Shown here: piece after piece, positions 28,372-37,388 of the stretch
Position numbering within the stretch: the first letter of the stretch is position 1
How the letters are laid out: each line of letters starts with the position of its first letter
Assembly: GCF_001816145.1 (NCBI RefSeq)
Contig: NZ_MDZB01000068.1
Span: forward strand, 1 to 64,000
Direction of reading: 5' to 3'
DNA: 64,000 bases
Source of the DNA: Hymenobacter lapidarius
GTDB lineage: Bacteria > Bacteroidota > Bacteroidia > Cytophagales > Hymenobacteraceae
Made by a program: the position numbers and the translations under genes
The notes under the pieces: model-generated
Database searches by the model: none
The model's input: the letters and a program-made list of their open reading frames with translations, nothing else
What the model was told of the DNA's origin: nothing

Positions 28372-30747
28372 ATGAAGAAATTTACTCTTCTGGCGTTGTT
28401 GGCCTGTGCTACTTCGTGGCAGGCCGCCAAGGCCCAAACTTCTATTTCCATCGCGGCGGCGCGGGCCCAAGCCCCTACCGCCAACAACGTGCAGGGCCCC
28501 GTCGTGACGGTGCGCGGCATCGTGACCAACGGCGTGGAGCTGGGCTCTGGCGTGAGCATCATCCGGTACATTCAGGATGGCACGGCCGGCATTGGCGTGT
28601 ACACCACCACCTCCGGAACCCTGGCCACTACGGTGAACAGCCTGGTGCCCGGCGACAGCATTCTGGTAACCGGAGGGCTGAAAATGTTCCGCGGCCTGCT
28701 CGAAATTGACCCCGTGAATTCGTTAACGGTGCTGGCCGGCAACCGCCCCCTGCCTGCGCCCGTGGTGTTCACTGCCGCCAACTTCTCGGCCGCCTACGCC
28801 GAGCAGTACGAAGGGCAGCTGGTGCGGCTGAATGGCCTGACGTCGGTGAACACCACCGGCGGCGCGCTGGTCACGGCTTTCTCGGCCAACACCACCTACC
28901 GCCTGAACAACAATTCGGCGCTCGTAACCTACGTCAACGCCAACTCCACTGGCCCCAACGGCCTGGTGGGCAAGCCCAGCCCAACCGGCACCTTCGACGC
29001 GGTGGGCATCATCAGCCAGTACGCTTCCACAACTACCTCCACCACGGGCGGCTACCAGATGCTGAACCGCACCTACGGCGACTTCATTCAGGGCAACACG
29101 CCCAACCTGACTTCGGCCCCCACCCCCACCAACATCAGCACCACGGGCTTCACGGTGAATTTCACCACCCAAAACCCCGGCAGCGCCCAGATTAGCTACA
29201 CCACCGTGCCCGTGCCCATTGGCAGCACGCCGCCCGCCGGCCAGCCGTTTCTGGTGAATGCCGCCGGCACCGGCACCCAGCACAGCGTGGTACTCACCGG
29301 CCTGCAGCCCGCCACGGTGTACTACGTGCAGGCGGTTTCGGTGAACGCCACCGGCCGCTCCGAGTCGCGCGTGACCCCCATGATTACGGCTTCGCTCTCG
29401 TCGGGCCGCATGAAAACCTACTTCACCCAACCCGTAGACAACACGCTGGCGCTGCCCAACAATAAAGCTACCTACACGCCCAACGGCAGCATTGCCGATA
29501 CCCTGGCCAAGTACATCGGCCGCGCCCAGCAGACGCTGGACATTACCATCTACAACTGGAACAGCGTCACCATTCTGAATGCCGTGAACGCGGCCCACGC
29601 CCGCGGCGTGAAGGTGCGCGTTATCTACGAAGACGACAACTCCAACTTTAGCATTGCCGGCCTCACCCCCGCCATTGCCCGCGTGTTTCGCCCCGCCGGC
29701 GGCACGGTGAACACCACCAGCATCATGCACAACAAGTTTGTGGTGATTGATGCCAACAGCACCAACCCCAACGTGCCGGTGGTGTGGACGGGCTCGACCA
29801 ACTGGACCACCGCCCAGCTCAGCACCGACCGCAACAACGCCATCGCGGTGCAGGACCAGAGTCTGGCCCGCGTGTACACCATCGAGTTTGAGGAAATGTG
29901 GGGCAGCGCCACCACCACGCCCGGCACGGCCTTGTTTGGGTCGCGCAAGACCGACAACACGCCCCACTACCTCGTCATTGGCGGCAAGAAGGTGGAGTCG
30001 TGGTTTTCGCCTACCGACAACGTGAATACCCGCCTCATCGAGACCATTCGCACGGCCGACAACGACCTGCACGTGCTCTCCATGCTGGTGACCCGCACCG
30101 ACATTGGCCGCGCCCTGGCCGAGCAGGTGTCTCTGCGCAACATCGCCGCCTGCTCCGATGGCCTTACCAACGACACCAGCGGCGTGGCTGGCTTCGTGTT
30201 CCGCACCATTCGGGCGGGCATGGGCACCCGCTACCTCCTCGACAAGCTGCCGGGCATCATGCACCACAAAACGCTGATTGTGGACGCCGGCGCACCGCAG
30301 TCGGACCCCACCGTATTCGTGGGCTCGCACAACTGGACGGCCTCGGCCGACATAGAGAACGACGAAAACACGCTGGTTATCCACGACAACCTCATCACCA
30401 ACCAGTACTACCAGGAATACGCCGCCCGCATCGCGGCCCAGCCCAACACCGGCTTCACGTTGTGCCGCCTGGCCCTGGCCACCCGCACCGGCACCGTGCA
30501 GGCCAGCACCATGCAGGCGTACCCCAACCCCACCCGCGGCAGCTTCAAGCTGCACCTGGCCAGCACGGCCGCCCGCACCGCCACCGTGGTGTTGCGCGAC
30601 GCCACCGGCCGCGTGGTCCTGACCCAGACCCAGCCCCTGACTGGCACCGACCTCACCATCGACGCCACGGCCCTAAAGGCGGGCCTGTACCTGGTGCAGG
30701 TAACCACGCCCGAAGCTACCCAGGTGAGCCGTGTGGTAGTGGAGTAG
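28372..30747 (+). CDS. Secreted phospholipase D-like protein with Type IX sorting domain
   Basis: A 791-residue exported protein. It has a signal peptide (MKKFTLLALLACATSWQAAKA), an OB-like nucleic-acid-binding-type region (residues 25-235, with DSILVTGGLKMFRGLLEI), and a fibronectin type III domain (residues about 245-340). Two PLD/HKD repeats follow: HNKFVVIDANST with GSTNWT near 447-480, and HHKTLIVDAGAP with GSHNWTASAD near 628-660. A C-terminal Type IX secretion sorting domain (YPNPTRGSFKLHL ... GLYLVQVTT) ends it. It is likely an extracellular phosphodiesterase or nuclease; the OB-like domain favours a nuclease. ATG 28372 is two codons after an in-frame GTG. Confidence 0.88.
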   Translation: MKKFTLLALLACATSWQAAKAQTSISIAAARAQAPTANNVQGPVVTVRGIVTNGVELGSGVSIIRYIQDGTAGIGVYTTTSGTLATTVNSLVPGDSILVTGGLKMFRGLLEIDPVNSLTVLAGNRPLPAPVVFTAANFSAAYAEQYEGQLVRLNGLTSVNTTGGALVTAFSANTTYRLNNNSALVTYVNANSTGPNGLVGKPSPTGTFDAVGIISQYASTTTSTTGGYQMLNRTYGDFIQGNTPNLTSAPTPTNISTTGFTVNFTTQNPGSAQISYTTVPVPIGSTPPAGQPFLVNAAGTGTQHSVVLTGLQPATVYYVQAVSVNATGRSESRVTPMITASLSSGRMKTYFTQPVDNTLALPNNKATYTPNGSIADTLAKYIGRAQQTLDITIYNWNSVTILNAVNAAHARGVKVRVIYEDDNSNFSIAGLTPAIARVFRPAGGTVNTTSIMHNKFVVIDANSTNPNVPVVWTGSTNWTTAQLSTDRNNAIAVQDQSLARVYTIEFEEMWGSATTTPGTALFGSRKTDNTPHYLVIGGKKVESWFSPTDNVNTRLIETIRTADNDLHVLSMLVTRTDIGRALAEQVSLRNIAACSDGLTNDTSGVAGFVFRTIRAGMGTRYLLDKLPGIMHHKTLIVDAGAPQSDPTVFVGSHNWTASADIENDENTLVIHDNLITNQYYQEYAARIAAQPNTGFTLCRLALATRTGTVQASTMQAYPNPTRGSFKLHLASTAARTATVVLRDATGRVVLTQTQPLTGTDLTIDATALKAGLYLVQVTTPEATQVSRVVVE

Positions 30748-30765
30748 TCCTTCCCACCTGACACC

Positions 30766-30803
30766 AAAAAAGGCGGCTCCTGCATCAGGAACCGCTTTTT
30801 TTG
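30766..30803 (+). terminator. Terminator after the PLD-like gene
   Basis: A hairpin AAAAAAGGCGG...TCCTG / CAGGA...CCGCTTTTTTT with one internal mismatch and a T-rich 3' arm. Confidence 0.8.
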
Positions 30804-30832
30804 ATTATAGAAACTGTTAAACTGATATTGAT

Positions 30833-31144
30833 TCAACTCAATACCTCTAGCGAATTCAAGATTTGTCGCTGAAGTTCTGTAGGGACGTTAGTCCATAATG
30901 TGCTACCTATTGGGCAAAGCTCACAATTTCCACCATCTCCTTCCTTAACAACTGAAATAATGTGCTTATACCAATCTAGATATGACCATTCTCTCGGCTT
31001 CGGCGAGTGGAGAAATAACTGCTTCGCATCCCAATGGACTTCGGTACCTGAGCGCCAAATCATAGGGAAATGATGATTTAATGGCCTGATGAATAACCGG
31101 CCATGTTCATCAATCCCTATTTCCTCGATAGAATCAGTTTCCAT
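30833..31144 (-). CDS. Small protein of unknown function
   Basis: A 103-residue protein without signal or membrane segments. It contains a GNCELCPIGS segment (a possible zinc-binding Cys pair) and acidic ends. It is more AT-rich than the neighbours. It lies 3 bases downstream of the mutS2 stop on the same strand, so it may be at the end of that transcript. No family recognised; an immunity-type protein is only a guess. Confidence 0.6.
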   Translation of the reverse strand: METDSIEEIGIDEHGRLFIRPLNHHFPMIWRSGTEVHWDAKQLFLHSPKPREWSYLDWYKHIISVVKEGDGGNCELCPIGSTLWTNVPTELQRQILNSLEVLS

Positions 31145-31147
31145 TTG

Positions 31148-33592
31148 CTACTTCAGCACGGCAATGGTCACGCCGTCGCCGCCGCGGTCGGCGTGCTCGT
31201 CGGCCACGCTGGCCACGGCGCGCTGCGAGCGCAGGTAGTCGCGCACCACCTGGCGGAGCACGCCGTTGCCGCGGCCGTGCAGGAACTTGATTTCGGGCAT
31301 GCCCAGCATCACGGCGTCGTCCACGAAGCTCATGGTTTTGGTGAGGGCATCTTCGGCGCGTTCGCCGCGCAGGTCCAGCGTGGGGCTGAAGCCGGCCATG
31401 CGGTCGGTGATGTTGATGCCGTTGCCGCCGCCGGAGCCGCCGCCGCCGAGCCGGCCGCTTTTGGCCTTGGCGGCCAGCTCCCGCTCCCGGATTTCGGCCC
31501 GGCCCAGCTTCTCCAGCTGGCTGAGCTTGGTGAGCGTTTTCATGCCGCCGAACATGACTTCGGCGGTGTTGCCCTTCACGCTCACCACTTCGCCGTGCCC
31601 GTCCTGGCCGAACAAGGCCACTTTGTCGCCGGGGCGAAGGTCGCCCGCCTCGGCGCGCTCGCGGGTGGCTTTGGGCTTGGGCGGCTCAATCTGGAGCTCC
31701 TGGCGCACGAAGGTTTCCAGCTTTTCGCGGGCGGCTTTGTTGGTTTCCTTTTCGGCATTGCCGCGCCGGATTTCGCCAATCGTGGCTTCGATTTGCTGGT
31801 TGGTGTTCACCAGCAGGGCTTTGGCCTGCTGTTTGGCAGTGCGCAGGGTTTCGAGGCGCGTGTCTTCGAGGTGCTGCTTGAGGTCGGTGTACTCCTGAGC
31901 GGCGCGCTTGAGGCGCTTTTCGGCTTTGGCAGCCTCGGCGGTACGGGTTTCCAGCTCCAGCTTATCCTTTTCGAGGCCTTCGAGCAGGCGGTCGTAGCGG
32001 ATTTTGTCCTTGCCCACCAGCTGGGTGGCGCGCTCCACTACTTCCTTCGGCAGGCCGATTTTCCGGGCAATTTCGATGGCGAACGACGAGCCCGGCTTGC
32101 CCACTTCCAGGCGATAGAGCGGCTGGAGCTTGTCGGGGTCGTAGCGCATGGCGCCGTTCACAAGGTGCGGCGTGCGCTCAGCGAAATTTTTCAGGTTGGT
32201 GTAGTGCGTGGTAATCACGCCGTACACCCGCGCCCGGTTGAGTCCTTCAAGCACGGCCTCGGCAATGGCGCCGCCCAGGCTGGGCTCGGTGCCGGTGCCG
32301 AATTCGTCAATCAGCACCAGGCTCTTTTTGCCCGCCAGCAGCAGAAACTGCTTCATGGCCAGCAAGTGCGAAGAATACGTACTCAGGTCATTTTCCAGAC
32401 TCTGCTCGTCGCCGATGTCCAGGAAAATATCCTCGAACACGCCCGCTTCGGAGTTGTCGGCGCACGGGATGAGCAGGCCCATTTGCAGCATAAACTGCAC
32501 CAGACCCACAGTTTTCAGGCTCACCGACTTGCCGCCCGCGTTGGGCCCCGAAATCACCAGAATGCGCTGCTCGTGGTTCAGCTCCAGGTCGAGCGGCACC
32601 ACTTCGCGGGCGTCCCCACTATCGCGCTTGTGCTGGGCAAAGGCCAGCTGCAGCAGCGGGTGGCGCACGCCGTGCCACTTCAGCAGCGGCTTGTTGTGCA
32701 GCACGGGCAGCTGGCAGTCGAGCGAAACGGCCAGTCTTGCTTTGGCCCGAATAAAGTCAATGAGGCCCAGGTAGGAATACGCACGGCGCAGGTCCGGCAG
32801 GTGCGGGCGCAGCTGGTCGGTGAGGGCCGTGAGAATGCGAATCAGCTCGCGGTGGTAGGCATTGTCGAGGTCCTTGATGTCGTTGTTGAGCTCAAAAACG
32901 GCTTCCGGCTCGATGTATACTGTTTGGCCCGAGGCCGATTCGTCGTGAATCAATCCTTTCACCTTCCGCTTATGCTCGGCAATAACCGGCAGCACCAGCC
33001 GCCCGCCGCGAATGGTGGGCTCGGCGTCGCTGGGAATCCAGCCCTCGGTTTTGGCGTGACGCAGGATGCCGGCAATCTGCTTGCGCAGCTGGCCCTGGCG
33101 GGCAATCAACTCCTGCCGAATCTGGCGCAGCAGCGGGCTGGCGTCGTCGCGCACGGCGCCCTCGTCGTCCACCACTTTGTCCATGGCAGCCAGCAAATTC
33201 CGGTCTACCTGCACGCCAATGCCCAGCAGGCGCAGCGTGGGGTACAGGCTGGCATCGGCGTCGCTGAAAAAGGTGAGGGCCTGACGGATGGTACGCAGGC
33301 TCATCTTCACCTCAAAAAACGCGGCCACGTCGAGGCACGCCCCCGGCAGGGCGGCGCGCTTGAGGTGGGCTTTGGGGTCGTAGTAGTGCGAGGCCGGGAA
33401 GTCGGCGCCGGAGCGCAGCAGAAAGGTGAATTCATCGGCCTGCTGCAGCAGCTTCAGCAGCGGCTCGTGCCTGGGCTGGAACTCCATACGGGCCACGTAT
33501 TGACGGCCCAGGGCGCTCAGGCAGTTGGCTTCAAGCTGCTCGCGGAGCGTGGTGAAGCCGATTTTTTGTTCGAAGTGTTGGGGTAACAGCAA
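31148..33592 (-). CDS. mutS2: Endonuclease MutS2
   Basis: An 814-residue MutS2-family protein. It has a clamp/lever region (residues 1-310), an ATPase with Walker A ISGPNAGGKSVSLKT near 350 and Walker B LVLIDEFGTGTEP, and a coiled-coil segment (about 510-640). The KOW-like part GDKVALFGQDGHGEV is followed by a C-terminal Smr nuclease domain with LDLRGERAEDAL and LHGRGNGVLR. MutS2 acts on branched DNA and, in some bacteria, on collided ribosomes. The start appears to be TTG at 33592; no ATG or GTG fits upstream in frame. Confidence 0.93.
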   Translation of the reverse strand: MLLPQHFEQKIGFTTLREQLEANCLSALGRQYVARMEFQPRHEPLLKLLQQADEFTFLLRSGADFPASHYYDPKAHLKRAALPGACLDVAAFFEVKMSLRTIRQALTFFSDADASLYPTLRLLGIGVQVDRNLLAAMDKVVDDEGAVRDDASPLLRQIRQELIARQGQLRKQIAGILRHAKTEGWIPSDAEPTIRGGRLVLPVIAEHKRKVKGLIHDESASGQTVYIEPEAVFELNNDIKDLDNAYHRELIRILTALTDQLRPHLPDLRRAYSYLGLIDFIRAKARLAVSLDCQLPVLHNKPLLKWHGVRHPLLQLAFAQHKRDSGDAREVVPLDLELNHEQRILVISGPNAGGKSVSLKTVGLVQFMLQMGLLIPCADNSEAGVFEDIFLDIGDEQSLENDLSTYSSHLLAMKQFLLLAGKKSLVLIDEFGTGTEPSLGGAIAEAVLEGLNRARVYGVITTHYTNLKNFAERTPHLVNGAMRYDPDKLQPLYRLEVGKPGSSFAIEIARKIGLPKEVVERATQLVGKDKIRYDRLLEGLEKDKLELETRTAEAAKAEKRLKRAAQEYTDLKQHLEDTRLETLRTAKQQAKALLVNTNQQIEATIGEIRRGNAEKETNKAAREKLETFVRQELQIEPPKPKATRERAEAGDLRPGDKVALFGQDGHGEVVSVKGNTAEVMFGGMKTLTKLSQLEKLGRAEIRERELAAKAKSGRLGGGGSGGGNGINITDRMAGFSPTLDLRGERAEDALTKTMSFVDDAVMLGMPEIKFLHGRGNGVLRQVVRDYLRSQRAVASVADEHADRGGDGVTIAVLK

Positions 33593-33679
33593 GAAAGTAG
33601 TCTTTCGATAATCAGGTTGGAATGCGAAGGTAAACAGCAGGCGGGCCGGGAAAGATTCGCAGAGTACAACGAAAATAGG

Positions 33680-33877
33680 CTATTCACGACGCTTGTCCTT
33701 TGCCCGCATCCAAGCGCCTAAATAGGCAATCAGCGTTCCATACAGTCCTATGAGGCGGCCCCATTGTACGGAACTGGTGCCGGCATAACTTGTAAGGGTC
33801 AAACCGGCTGTCACAACAAGGAGTCCCACCAGGACAAAGGAGGCAATAGACCTTTCGAAAAATGGTTTTCCACGCAG
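33680..33877 (-). CDS. Small membrane protein, start uncertain
   Basis: An open frame of up to 65 codons follows directly after the stop of the next feature, in the same frame. It encodes two hydrophobic helices (SIASFVLVGLLVVTAGLTL and GRLIGLYGTLIAYLGAW) and a basic tail MRAKDKRRE. No ATG, GTG or TTG starts the whole segment; CTG at 33877 immediately follows the upstream stop. It is either a separate small gene or a readthrough or fusion remnant. The composition and hydrophobic pattern look coding. Confidence 0.4.
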   Translation of the reverse strand: MRGKPFFERSIASFVLVGLLVVTAGLTLTSYAGTSSVQWGRLIGLYGTLIAYLGAWMRAKDKRRE

Positions 33878-34404
33878 TTAAACAGCCGTCCCCCCTTTCC
33901 TGACTTGATTATGTTGGTGGTGATAAAAGCTTCCTTTAAATGCGGCAACCATCTCTGTGAAGTTCCGGGTATCCTGAAAATAGGAGTTAATGGAAAGCCC
34001 GAAACGGTTTCCATCCTGCAGCTTGAAGCCCAAATTTGCATTCCCTCGGAAATCATTGTAATCGTATGAAACGATGCTCTCATACGGCACCAAGACTTCT
34101 TCTCCTGTTTTATGGTAAAGAACCGAGAGTTGTGAAGGACTCACGACAACTAAAACGGCCTCGCCACCAATTGCTCCTATAAGCCGGTACAATCCGTAAG
34201 CTCCAATTGCAATCGGCAAAAAAAGGCACTCATTCGAGTGTAACGCCCAGCATCATTCAAAAATCCGAAATTATCCAAGAAATCAAATACTTGTGTGGAA
34301 GTAATCAGTACTAAGACAATTCCACTCAGAATAAGCAACAACAGAAGCCCCAATCTCTGGCTGGAAATTATGGACAGTTCAAAATCTCTCCGCGAAGCCG
34401 TCAT
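33878..34404 (-). CDS. Membrane protein with PH-like C-terminal region, broken at a T7 run
   Basis: Two overlapping frames (34177-34404 and 33878-34219) join at a run of seven T on the minus strand (about 34219-34226). With eight T the reading becomes MSAFFLPIAIGAYGLYRLIG, giving one 175-residue protein. It would have two N-terminal helices (LGLLLLLILSGIVLVLITS and the joined segment) and a C-terminal beta-rich region (LSVLYHKTGEEVLVPYESI) like a bacterial PH domain. Function unknown. The break may be a homopolymer sequencing error or a phase-variable tract. Confidence 0.65.
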
Positions 34405-34415
34405 TCCAGTCTGTA

Positions 34416-35180
34416 TTAGTGTTTATCCACGCCCGCCCCAAACAGCGCGAAGTCGTATTTCACGGGGTCGTTCGCATCCAGCAGGCGCAGGTTGGCGGTG
34501 AGTTCCTCGGCGGCCTGCCAGTCCACCGGTTTGCGGGTGAGCAGGCCCAGCGGGCGGGCCTGACGCTCCACGTGCAGGTCGATGGGCATTATCAAATCAG
34601 CCATCGAAAGGCGGGTCCAGAGGCCGAAATCTACGCCGTGGGCGTCGCGGCGCACCAGCCAGCGCAGGTACATATTCACCCGTTTGCAGGCCGATTTGCG
34701 GGCCGGCGTGGCCACGTGCTTGCGGGTGCGGCCGGGCGCATCGGGCAGGCTGAAGAAGGTATTGTGGAAATTCATCAGCCGCTCGCGCTGCGTGGAGCCT
34801 TCCAGAAACGCGGTTTCCAACGACTCGTGCTGCCCGTACCAATGGCGCAGGAAATGCACGAAATACAGCAGGTCGGTATCGCAGAACGTGCGGTGGCAGA
34901 AGCCCAGCAGCCGCTTCAAATCCTCGTCCTGGTGCTGGGTAATGAACTGATGCGGCGCGTCGTCCATGCGGCGCAGCAGCTCGTTGCATTTGTTGATGAT
35001 GGTGGGCCGCTGCCCCCAGGCCAACAGCGCCGCAAACAAGGCGCTGATTTCAATATCCTGCCGCTGCGCGAAGCGGTGCGGAATCTGGATAGGGTCGTTT
35101 TTAATGAATTCCGGACGGTTGTAACGCTCGTACTGGGCGTCTAGCTGGCGGCGGACTTGGGCGATTTTCAAGGCGGGCAA
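34416..35180 (-). CDS. TIGR02757/DUF2400 family protein
   Basis: A 254-residue conserved protein common in Bacteroidota, with FAQRQDIEISALFAALLAWGQR and KRVNMYLRWLVRRD. The helical repeat and the latter motif recall the HhH-type DNA glycosylase fold, but activity is unknown. The start is probably TTG at 35180 or 35171, since no ATG fits. It ends 11 bases before the upstream end of the PH-like membrane gene on the same strand. Confidence 0.85.
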   Translation of the reverse strand: MPALKIAQVRRQLDAQYERYNRPEFIKNDPIQIPHRFAQRQDIEISALFAALLAWGQRPTIINKCNELLRRMDDAPHQFITQHQDEDLKRLLGFCHRTFCDTDLLYFVHFLRHWYGQHESLETAFLEGSTQRERLMNFHNTFFSLPDAPGRTRKHVATPARKSACKRVNMYLRWLVRRDAHGVDFGLWTRLSMADLIMPIDLHVERQARPLGLLTRKPVDWQAAEELTANLRLLDANDPVKYDFALFGAGVDKH

Positions 35181-35212
35181 AACAGGTTTTTTAAAAGTTT
35201 TGGCTGGAAACA

Positions 35213-35310
35213 GAACGTCATGCTGAGCGCAGCCGAAGCATCTCTACCGCGCAACTAATCAATTTTAGTATTGCAGTAGAGATGCTTCGGCTGCGCTCAG
35301 CATGACGTTC
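35213..35310. repeat. Perfect 35-bp inverted repeat (GTCATGCTGAGCGCAGCCGA type)
   Basis: Arms 35213-35247 and 35276-35310 are exact reverse complements around a 28-base AT-rich loop. It is a complete member of the family seen at 13081 and 28042-28189. Confidence 0.92.
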
Positions 35311-35339
35311 TTTTTGCCTTGGTAATTCCGCTGGTCAGC

Positions 35340-36281
35340 CTACTGCGGAATGTAGTTCGTCTCGACCCGGAAGCGGGAATCGGCCGTGCCCAGCTTCTGC
35401 ATGGCGCGGGGCGAGAGGCGCACCAGAATGTTGTTGTTCTCGCCGGTGTCGGGCAGTTTGCCAATTACCCGCACGTACACCGACAGGCCGTTCATGCTGT
35501 TGCGCACCTGCATGATGGTGCCCACGGCCGCCGTTTTGTGCAGGGCCAAGTACTTGTCGGTAACGCTTTTGTCGATGGGCGCGCCCAGGCCGTTCTCCAC
35601 TACCCGCGCCAGTACCTCGCTGGCTCGAGTGGGAGTACGTTCCTCCCGGGCAGCCTCTTCCTTTTCTTCGGCGGGCACGGCGGGCGTCACGGTTGCAATC
35701 TGAGCGGGCTTGTCGGGAGCGGGCACAGGCGCGGCTGCTTTGGGGGCGGGGGCGGCTTCCTCAGCGGTGGCCGCCGCGGCAGCGCCAGTGGCGGCCGTCA
35801 GTATCAACTGCTGCCCTACCCGCACGGAACCGTTGCTGGGCAGTTTGTTGAGGAGAATCAGCTCCTCGGGCGTCAGCTGAAAGCGGCGGGCAATGCCGAA
35901 AAGGGTTTCGCCCTTGGCTACGGTGTAGCGGGCGGGCACTGCATCTGCGGGAGCTGCTGCTACTGCCGACGCTTTAGCCGCCGCTGGGGGAGCAGTCGCC
36001 GCTTTGGCCGCTGCGGGCCGGGGCACCAGCACTACCTGGCCCACGGCCAGCCCGGTTTTCACCTGCGGGTTGGCCGCCAGCAGCTGGCTCAGCGTGACGC
36101 GGTAGCGGCGCGAAATCGCCGACAGCGTTTCGCCCGGCCCCACGCGGTGCTTCACGAAGCGCTGGCCGCCCCGTATTTCTACCCCAATAGAGTCGGTGGG
36201 AGCCCAGCTGCGCCGGCTACCGTTTTCCGGACCCGGTCCGCCAACTGCCAATAGGGTTAGAAGCGAAAGAATTATAGTCAT
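35340..36281 (-). CDS. Secreted LysM protein
   Basis: A 313-residue envelope protein with a signal peptide (MTIILSLLTLLAVGG). It has two LysM peptidoglycan-binding repeats: VGPGETLSAISRRYRVTLSQL near 53 and VAKGETLFGIARRFQLTPEEL near 130. A long Ala/Pro linker (about 185-235) follows, then a C-terminal domain (GAPIDKSVTDKYLALHKTA ... VRVIGKLPDTG) resembling the DPBB/RlpA-like double-psi barrel used in septal or wall-associated proteins. It probably binds the cell wall. ATG 36281 gives the signal peptide. Confidence 0.85.
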   Translation of the reverse strand: MTIILSLLTLLAVGGPGPENGSRRSWAPTDSIGVEIRGGQRFVKHRVGPGETLSAISRRYRVTLSQLLAANPQVKTGLAVGQVVLVPRPAAAKAATAPPAAAKASAVAAAPADAVPARYTVAKGETLFGIARRFQLTPEELILLNKLPSNGSVRVGQQLILTAATGAAAAATAEEAAPAPKAAAPVPAPDKPAQIATVTPAVPAEEKEEAAREERTPTRASEVLARVVENGLGAPIDKSVTDKYLALHKTAAVGTIMQVRNSMNGLSVYVRVIGKLPDTGENNNILVRLSPRAMQKLGTADSRFRVETNYIPQ

Positions 36282-36628
36282 AAAATCAACCTTGCGAAAT
36301 CCATACCATCCCCGCCCGGAGACGCTGCCTGATGGCCAGCAAAGACAAAATAACACAAAAACCGCTGGGCTATTGACGTCGATGCGTTTAAAATCAAGGG
36401 AAGCCGGGACTTGGCCTTGAACTGTGGCGGGGATTTTTGCAGAATTACGAGCAGCCGGGGGCCGTAGTGAAGCCGCTTCCAGCCAAATAAAAACATCTAA
36501 TTAAATAGGCAAAATTCTGCCCCCGCCGGGAGTTACGTTGCATTCGCAACGCAGGAAGGCCACGGCCCCAACACGCCCTTATTGCGTTATTTGGGCCGGC
36601 ATTGGACTTCCGATGCTATTACTTACCA
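36282..36628. other. Intergenic region between LysM gene and kdsB
   Basis: About 350 bases between divergent genes. Apart from a short palindrome GTTGC-ATTC-GCAAC near 36537-36550 and the kdsB -7 box at its right edge, no gene is seen. Confidence 0.5.
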
Positions 36629-36636
36629 CACCTTTG
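36629..36636 (+). promoter_or_regulatory. -7 box abutting kdsB
   Basis: CACCTTTG, one base off TAnnTTTG, ends two bases before the kdsB ATG. A TTG at 36602-36604 is 24 bases upstream. Confidence 0.35.
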
Positions 36637-36638
36637 CT

Positions 36639-37388
36639 ATGGTCATCGGCCTCATTCCCGCCCGCTTCGCTTCTACCCGCCTGCCGGGCAAACCCCTGGT
36701 TGACCTGGGCGGACGAAGCATGATTCAGCGGGTGGTGGCCCAGGCCCGGCTGGCCAACCTGGCGCGGGTGATAGTGGCCACCGACGACGAACGTATTTTA
36801 CGCCACGTGCAGGATTTCGGGGGCGAAGCAGTACTCACTCGCCCCAACCACCCCAGCGGCACCGACCGGCTGTGGGAAGCGTTCCAGCAGCTGGGCAGTC
36901 CTGCCGAGGTGCATTGCATCGTCAACATTCAGGGCGATGAGCCCTTCATTCACCCCGCGCAAATCAACGCACTTGTCGATTTATTTGCCGATGTGGCCAC
37001 CGCGCCGGCCATTGCCACCTTGGTGAAGGCTGTGGTTTCCGAAGAGGAATTGTTCAGCCCGCACCTGCCCAAAGTGGTACTCAACCAGCAGGGCGAGGCG
37101 CTATATTTCAGCCGCCACCCCCTGCCCTTTCAGCGCCAGTACCCGCCGGCCGACTGGCTCGCCCACCACCGCTACCTGCGCCACCTGGGCCTATATGCCT
37201 ACCAGCCGGCGGTGCTCCAGCAGCTCACCCAGCTACCGGTGTCGCCCCTCGAAGCCGCCGAAAGCCTTGAGCAGCTGCGATGGCTGGAGGCCGGCTTCCG
37301 CATCCGGTGCGCCGAGACGGAGCTGGATGCGTTCGGAATAGATACCCCGGAAGACGTGGAAAAGGCCCGGGCGCGGCTTCGGGGCTAG
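36639..37388 (+). CDS. kdsB: 3-deoxy-manno-octulosonate cytidylyltransferase (CMP-Kdo synthetase)
   Basis: Activates Kdo with CTP to CMP-Kdo for lipopolysaccharide core synthesis. The 249-residue protein has IPARFASTRLPGKPLVDLGG (CTP-binding) at the N-terminus, VATDDERI, TRPNHPSGTDRLWEA, NIQGDEPFI and YFSRHPLPFQR. The C-terminal GIDTPEDVEKAR is also typical. ATG 36639 begins the first beta strand. Its TAG stop overlaps the stop of the converging DUF1622 gene in a shared CTAG. Confidence 0.94.
   Translation: MVIGLIPARFASTRLPGKPLVDLGGRSMIQRVVAQARLANLARVIVATDDERILRHVQDFGGEAVLTRPNHPSGTDRLWEAFQQLGSPAEVHCIVNIQGDEPFIHPAQINALVDLFADVATAPAIATLVKAVVSEEELFSPHLPKVVLNQQGEALYFSRHPLPFQRQYPPADWLAHHRYLRHLGLYAYQPAVLQQLTQLPVSPLEAAESLEQLRWLEAGFRIRCAETELDAFGIDTPEDVEKARARLRG

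Noticed and set aside
28723..30555. Minus-strand frame of about 610 codons across the PLD-like gene
   Set aside because: Antisense shadow; the sense protein has signal peptide, two HKD motifs and a sorting domain.
31103..33586. Plus-strand frame of about 827 codons across mutS2
   Set aside because: Antisense shadow of mutS2, with no recognisable domain.
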